Assembly (NCBI GenBank): GCA_948144175.1
Contig: CANXME010002582.1
Location: forward strand, 62,001-126,000
Direction of reading: 5' to 3'
DNA length: 64,000 bases
Source of the DNA: Closterium sp. NIES-65
Taxonomy: Eukaryota; Streptophyta; Zygnematophyceae; Desmidiales; Closteriaceae
Positions 58,380-64,000 of the stretch are shown piece by piece. Positions within the stretch are counted from its first letter, which is position 1. Each line of letters begins with the position of its first letter. The translations under genes were made by a program, and so were the position numbers. Under the pieces are notes generated by a model. The model did no database searches. It was not told the origin of the DNA and saw only the letters and a program-made list of their open reading frames with translations.

Positions 58380-60900
58380 TGAGAGTGGGTGAGAGGGAAT
58401 GAGAGCGTGAGAGAGTGGGTGAGAGGAAATGAGAGCGGATGAGAGTGGGTGAGAGGGAATGAGAGCGTATGAGATTGGGTGAGAGGGAATGAGAGCGTAT
58501 GAGAGTGGGTGAGAGGGAATGAAAGCGTATGAGAGTGGGCGAGAGGGAATGAGAGCGTATGAGAGTGGGTGAGAGGGAATAAGAGCGTATGAGAGTGGGT
58601 TAGAGGGAATGAGAGCGTATGAGTGTGGGTGAGAGGTAATGAGAGCGTATGAGAGTGGGAGAGAGGGAATGAGAGCGTATGAGAGTGGGTGAGAGGGAAT
58701 GAGAGCGTATGAGAGTGGGTGAGAGGGAATGAGAGCGTATGAGAGTGGGCGAGAGGGAATGAGAGCGTATGAGAGTGGTTGAGAGAGAATGAGAGCGTAT
58801 GAGAGTGGGTTAGAGGGAATGAGAGTGTATGAGAGTGGGTGAGAGGGAATGAGAGCGTAAGAGAGTGGGTGAGAGGGAATGAGAGGGTATGACAGTGGGT
58901 GAGAGGGAATGGGAGCGTGAGAGAGTGGGTGAGAGGGAATAAGAGCGTGAGAGAGTGGGTGAGAGGGAATGAGAGCGTATGAGTGTGGGTGAGAGGGAAT
59001 GAGAGCGTATGAGAGTGGGTGAGAGGGAATGAGAGCGTATGAGAGTGGGTGAGAGGGAATGAGAGCGTATGAGAAGTGGCGAGAGGGAATGAGAGCGTAT
59101 GAGAGTGGGTGAGAGGGAATGAGAGCGTATGAGAGTTGGTTAGAGGGAATGAGAGCATATGAGAGTGGGTGAGAGGGAATGAGAGCGTAAGAGAGTGGGT
59201 GAGAGGGAATGAGAGGGTATGAGAGTGGGTGAGAGGGAATGAGAGCGTATGAGTGTGGGTGGGAGGGAATGAGAGCGTATGAGAGTGGGTGAGAGGGAAT
59301 GAGAGCGTATGAGAGTGGGTGAGAGGGAATGAGAGCGTATGAGAGTGGGCGAGAGGGAATGAGAGCGTATGAGAGTGGGTGAGAGGGAATGAGAGCGTAT
59401 GAGAGTGGGTTAGAGGGAATGAGAGTGTATGAGAGTGGGTGAGAGGGAATGAGAGCGTAAAAGAGTGGGTGAGAGGGAATGAGAGGGTATGAGAGTGGGT
59501 GAGAGGGAATGAGAGCGTATGAGTGTGGGTGGGAGGGAATGAGAGCATATGAGAGTGGGTGAGAGGGAATGAGGGCGTAAGAGAGTGGGTGAGAGGGAAT
59601 GAGAGGGTATGAGAGTGGGTGAGAGGGACGGAGAGCGTATGAGAGTGGGTGAGAGGGAATGAGAGCGTGAGAGAGTGGGTGAGAGGAAATGAGAGCGGAT
59701 GAGAGTGGGTGAGAGGGAATGAGAGCGTATGAGATTGGGTGAGAGGGAATGAGAGCGTATGAGAGTGGGTGAGAGGGAATGAAAGCGTATGAGAGTGGGC
59801 GAGAGGGAATGAGAGCGTATGAGAGTGGGTGAGAGGGAATAAGAGCGTATGAGAGTGGGTTAGAGGGAATGAGAGCGTATGAGTGTGGGTGAGAGGTAAT
59901 GAGAGCGTATGAGAGTGGGAGAGAGGGAATGAGAGCGTATGAGAGTGGGTGAGAGGGAATGAGAGCGTATGAGAGTGGGTGAGAGGGAATGAGAGCGTAT
60001 GAGAGTGGGCGAGAGGGAATGAGAGCGTATGAGAGTGGTTGAGAGGGAATGAGAGCGTATGAGAGTGGGTTAGAGGGAATGAGAGTGTATGAGAGTGGGT
60101 GAGAGGGAATGAGAGCGTAAGAGAGTGGGTGAGAGGGAATGAGAGGGTATGACAGTGGGTGAGAGGGAATGGGAGCGTGAGAGAGTGGGTGAGAGGGAAT
60201 AAGAGCGTGAGAGAGTGGGTGAGAGGGAATGAGAGCGTATGAGTGTGGGTGAGAGGGAATGAGAGCGTATGAGAGTGGGTGAGAGGGAATGAGAGCGTAT
60301 GAGAGTGGGTGAGAGGGAATGAGAGCGTATGAGAAGTGGCGAGAGGGAATGAGAGCGTATGAGAGTGGGTGAGAGGGAATGAGAGCGTATGAGAGTTGGT
60401 TAGAGGGAATGAGAGCATATGAGAGTGGGTGAGAGGGAATGAGAGCGTAAGAGAGTGGGTGAGAGGGAATGAGAGGGTATGAGAGTGGGTGAGAGGGAAT
60501 GAGAGCGTATGAGTGTGGGTGGGAGGGAATGAGAGCGTATGAGAGTGGGTGAGAGGGAATGAGAGCGTATGAGAGTGGGTGAGAGGGAATGAGAGTGTAT
60601 GAGAGTGGGTGAGAGGGAATGAGAGCGTATGAGAGTGGGTGAGAGGGAATGAGTGCGTATGAGAGTGGGTGAGAGGGAATGAGAGCGTATGAGAGTGGGT
60701 TAGAGGGAATGAGAGTGTATGAGAGTGGGTGAGAGGGAATGAGAGCGTAAAAGAGTGGGTGAGAGGGAATGAGAGGGTATGAGAGTGGGTGAGAGGGAAT
60801 GAGAGCGTATGAGTGTGGGTGGGAGGGAATGAGAGCATATGAGAGTGGGTGAGAGGGAATGAGGGCGTAAGAGAGTGGGTGAGAGGGAATGAGAGGGTAT
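58380..60900 (-). repeat. 1260-bp higher-order duplication inside satellite A
   Basis: Rare variants recur 1260 bp (42 units) apart. GAGAAGTGGCGAG occurs near 59072 and 60332. GGGAGCGTGAGAG occurs near 58911 and 60171. GAGAGGTAATGAG occurs near 58631 and 59891. Confidence 0.82.
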
Positions 60901-62870
60901 GAGAGTGGGTGAGAGGGAATGAGAGCGTATGAGTGTGGGTGGGAGAGTATGAGAGCGTATGAGAGTGGGAGAGAGGGAATGAGTGCGTATGAGAGTGGGT
61001 GAGAGGGAATGAGAGCGTATGAGAGTGGGTGAGAGGGAATGAGAGCGTATGAGAGTGGGCGAGAGGGAATGAGAGCGTATGAGAGTGGTTGAGAGGGAAT
61101 GAGAGCGTATGAGAGTGGGTTAGAGGGAATGAGAGTGTATGAGAGTGGGTGAGAGGGAATGAGAGCGTAAGAGAGTGGGTGAGAGGGAATGAGAGGGTAT
61201 GACAGTGGGTGAGAGGGAATGGGAGCGTGAGAGAGTGGGTGAGAGGGAATAAGAGCTTGAGAGAGTGGGTGAGAGGGAATGAGAGCGTCTGAGTGTGGGT
61301 GAGAGGGAATGAGAGCGTATGTGTGTGGGTGAGAGGGAATGAGAGGGTATGAGAGTGGGTGAGAGGGACGGAGAGCGTATGAGAGTGGGTGATAGGGAAT
61401 GAGAGCGTGAGAGTGGGTGAGAGGAAATGAGAGCGTATGAGAGTGGGTGAGAGGGAATGAGAGCGTATGAGAGTGGGTGGGAGGGAATGAGAGCGTATGA
61501 GAGTGGGTGAGAGGGAATGAGAGCGTATGAGTGTGGGTGAGAGGGAACGAGAGCGTATGAGTGTGGGTGAGAGGGAATGAGAGGGTATGAGAGTGGGTGA
61601 GAGGGACGGAGAGCGTATGAGAGTGGGTGAGAGGGAATGAGAGCGTGAGAGAGTGGGTGAGAGGAAATGAGAGCGTATGAGAGTGGGTGAGAGGGAATGC
61701 GAGCGTATGAGAGTGGGTGAGAAGGAATGAGAGCGTATGAGAGTGGGTGAGAGGGAATGAGAGCGTATGAGAGTGGGTGAGAGGGAATGAGAGCGTATGA
61801 GAGTGGGTTAGAGGGAATGAGAGTGTATGAGAGTGGGTGAGAGGGAATGAGAGCGTAAAAGAGTGGGTGAGAGGGAATGAGAGCGTATGAGAGTGGTTGA
61901 GAGGGAATGAGAGCGTATGAGAGTGGGTGAGAGGGAATGAGAGCGTGAGAGAGTGGGTGAGAGGGAATGAGAGCGTCTGAGTGTGGGTGGGAGGGAATGA
62001 GAGCGTATGAGAGTGGGTGAGAGGGAATGAGAGCGTATGAGAGTGGGTGAGAGGGCATGAGAGCGTATGAGAGTGGGTGAGAAGGAATGAGAGCGTGAGA
62101 GAGTGGGTGAGATGGAATGAGAGCGTATGAGAGTGGGTGAGAGGGAATGAGAGCGTATGAGAGTGGGTGAGAGGGAATGAGAGGGTATGAGAGTGGGTGA
62201 GAGGGAATGAGAGCGTATGAGAGTGGGTGAGAGGGAATGAGAGCGTATGAGAGTGGGTGAGAGGGAATGAGAGCGTATGAGAGTGGGTGAGAGGGAATGA
62301 GAGCGTATGAGAGTGGGTGAGAGGGAATGAGAGCGTTTGAGAGTGGGTGAGAGGGAATGAGAGCGTATGAGAGTGGGTTAGAGGGAATGAGAGCATATGA
62401 GAGTGGGTGACAGGGAATAAGAGCCTATGAGAGTGGGTGAGAGGGAATGAGAGCGTATGAGAGTGGGTGAGAGGGAATGAGAGCGTATGAGAGTGGGTGA
62501 GAGGGAATGAGAGCGTATGAGAGTGGGCGAGAGGGAATGAGAGCGTATGAGTGTGGGTGAGAGGGAATGAGAGCGTATGAGAGTGGGTCAGAGGGAATGA
62601 GAGTGCATGAGAGTGAGTGAGAGGGAATAAGAGCGTAAGAGAGTGGGTGAGAGGGAATGAGAGGGTATGAAAGTGGGTGAGAGGGAATGAGACTGTATGA
62701 GTGTGGGTGGGACGGAATGAGAGCGTATGAGAGTGGATGAGAGGGAATGAGAGCGTAAGAGAGTGGGTGAGAGGGAATGAGAGTGTATGACAGTGGGTGA
62801 GAGGGAATGAGAGCGTGAGAGAGTGGGTGAGAGGGAATGAGAGCATGAGAGAGTGGGTGAGAGGGAATGA

Positions 62871-62960
62871 GAGTGTGTGAGAGGGGATGAGAGGGGATGA
62901 GAGGGGATGGGAGGGGTTGAGAGCGGATGAGATTGGATGAGAGTGGATGAGAGCGTATGA
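62871..62960 (-). repeat. Satellite B-like decamer island inside satellite A
   Basis: About eight or nine consecutive decamers of the type GAGAGGGGAT and GAGAGTGGAT interrupt the 30-bp register. This is the satellite B pattern, in the same polarity as the surrounding satellite A. Confidence 0.75.
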
Positions 62961-64000
62961 GAGAGTATGAGAGTGGTTGAGAGGGAATGAGAGAGTATGA
63001 GAGTGGGTGAGAGGGAATGAGAGCGTATGAGAGTGGGTGAGAGGGAATGAGAGCGTATGAGTGTGGGTGAGAGGGAACGAGAGCGTATGAGTGTGGGTAA
63101 GAGGGAATGAGAGGGTATGAGAGTGGGTGAGAGGGACGGAGAGCGTATGAGAGTGGGTGAGAGGGAATGAGACCGTGAGAGAGTGGGTGAGAGGAAATGA
63201 GAGCGCATGAGAGTGGGTGAGAGGGAATGAAAGCGTATGAGAGTGGGTGAGAAGGAATGAGAGCGTATGAGAGTGGGTGAGAGGGAATGAGAGCGTATGA
63301 GAGTGGGTGAGAGGGAATGAGAGAGTATGAGAGTGGGTGAGAGGGAATGAGAGCGTATGAGTGTGGGTGAGAGGGAATGAGAGCGTATGAGAGTGGGTGA
63401 GAGGGAATGAGAGCGTATGAGAGTGGGTGAGAGGGAATGAGAGCGTGAGAGAGTGGGTGAGAGGGAATGAGAGCGTCTGAGTGTGGGTGGGAGGGAATGA
63501 GAGCGTATGAGAGTGGGTGAGAGGGAATGAGAGCGTATGAGAGTGGGTGAGAGGGAATGAGAGCGTATGAGAGAGGGCGAGAGGGAATGAGAGCGTATGA
63601 GAGTGGGTGAGAGGGAATGAGAGCGTATCAGAATGGGTTAGAGGGAATGAGAGTGTATAAGAGTGGGTGAGAGGGAATGAGAGCGTAAAAGAGTGGGTGA
63701 GAGGGAATGAGAGGGTATGAGAGTGGGTGAGAGGGAATGAGAGCGTATGAGAGTGGTTGAGAGGGAATGAGAGCGTATGAGAGTGGATGAGAGGGAATGA
63801 GAGCGTATGAGAGTGGGTTAGAGGGAATGAGAGCGTATGAGAGTGGGTGAGAGGGAATGAGAGCGTGAGAGTGTGGGTGAGAGGGAATGAGAGGGTATGA
63901 GAGAGGATGAGAGGAAATGAGAGCGTATGAGAGTGGGTGAGAGGGAATGAGAGCGTTTGAGAGTGGTTGAGAGGGAATGAGAGCGTATGAGAGTGGATGA

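Larger units (their letters stand above)
43015..64000. repeat. Right arm of the large palindrome (runs off the window)
   Basis: This is the mirror of 32074 leftwards, starting exactly at the hAT terminus with TCGTTGAT. It differs from the left arm by scattered substitutions, an extra 566-bp satellite B unit, 19 extra bp in copia-B, and about fourteen fewer units in the inner satellite A block. The outer limit is not reached. Confidence 0.93.
57089..64000 (-). repeat. Satellite A array, outer block (right arm), at least 230 units
   Basis: The 30-bp unit is read on the minus strand and continues past the window edge. A 2-bp slip near 61408 shifts the register. Very long open frames on the minus strand are composed of the same decapeptides as in the left arm and are not called as genes. 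Confidence 0.96.

Noticed and set aside
4034-64000. Palindrome as a sequencing hairpin or duplicated contig artefact
   Set aside because: The arms differ in substitutions, a 19-bp indel, satellite copy number and one RT residue, and the centre is a 10.9-kb non-palindromic segment. Read-level confirmation is still desirable.

Overview
The window is a transposon- and satellite-dominated piece of a eukaryotic nuclear genome. Evidence includes spliceosomal introns in a hAT transposase gene, Ty1/copia LTR retrotransposons primed by initiator tRNA-Met and by a plant-type tRNA-Phe, solo LTRs, and kilobase arrays of short tandem repeats. The tRNA types, the copia families and the GC-rich coding sequence suggest a green-lineage host, perhaps a streptophyte alga. 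The species cannot be fixed from the sequence. No intact host gene is visible; the only host-like coding traces are short exon fragments resembling an ABCG transporter.

The dominant structure is a large imperfect palindrome. The left arm (4034-32074) and right arm (43015 to the window end) carry the same features in mirror order: satellite A, a solo copia LTR, satellite A, a complete but dead copia element (copia-B), satellite B, a GC-rich minisatellite and an ABCG-like exon fragment. The arms differ by scattered substitutions (about 1-2 percent by eye where compared), a 19-bp indel, and different tandem-repeat copy numbers. The 10.9-kb centre holds 389 bp of further left-arm-side sequence and a hAT transposon (32464-43014). 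Into exon 1 of its transposase a second copia family (copia-A, copy A2, 34936-41443) has inserted. A2 is the only apparently intact element, with a single 1486-codon gag-pol. The left edge (1-4033) is another copia-A copy, A1, broken by a nonsense codon and by a solo LTR inserted in its integrase.

The centre suggests how the palindrome formed. The two arms stop matching exactly at the right terminus of the hAT element. The 8 bp there (TCGTTGAT) equal the reverse complement of the last 8 bp of the left arm, while the other hAT end has an unrelated flank. This is what one expects if one end of the hAT element transposed into the sister chromatid while the other stayed in place, the Ac/Ds-type chromosome-breaking reaction. 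Order of events by inference: copia-B and the first solo LTR inserted, copia-B decayed, the hAT-linked inverted duplication occurred, and the arms then drifted and their arrays changed length. A2 entered the hAT at some point I cannot order relative to the duplication.

Both satellites are built from a CTCTCA-headed decamer. Satellite A is a regular 30-bp trimer of it; satellite B is an irregular decamer array. Because 30 is a multiple of three and the pyrimidine strand lacks stop codons, very long reading frames cross satellite A in all three frames. They are not treated as genes.
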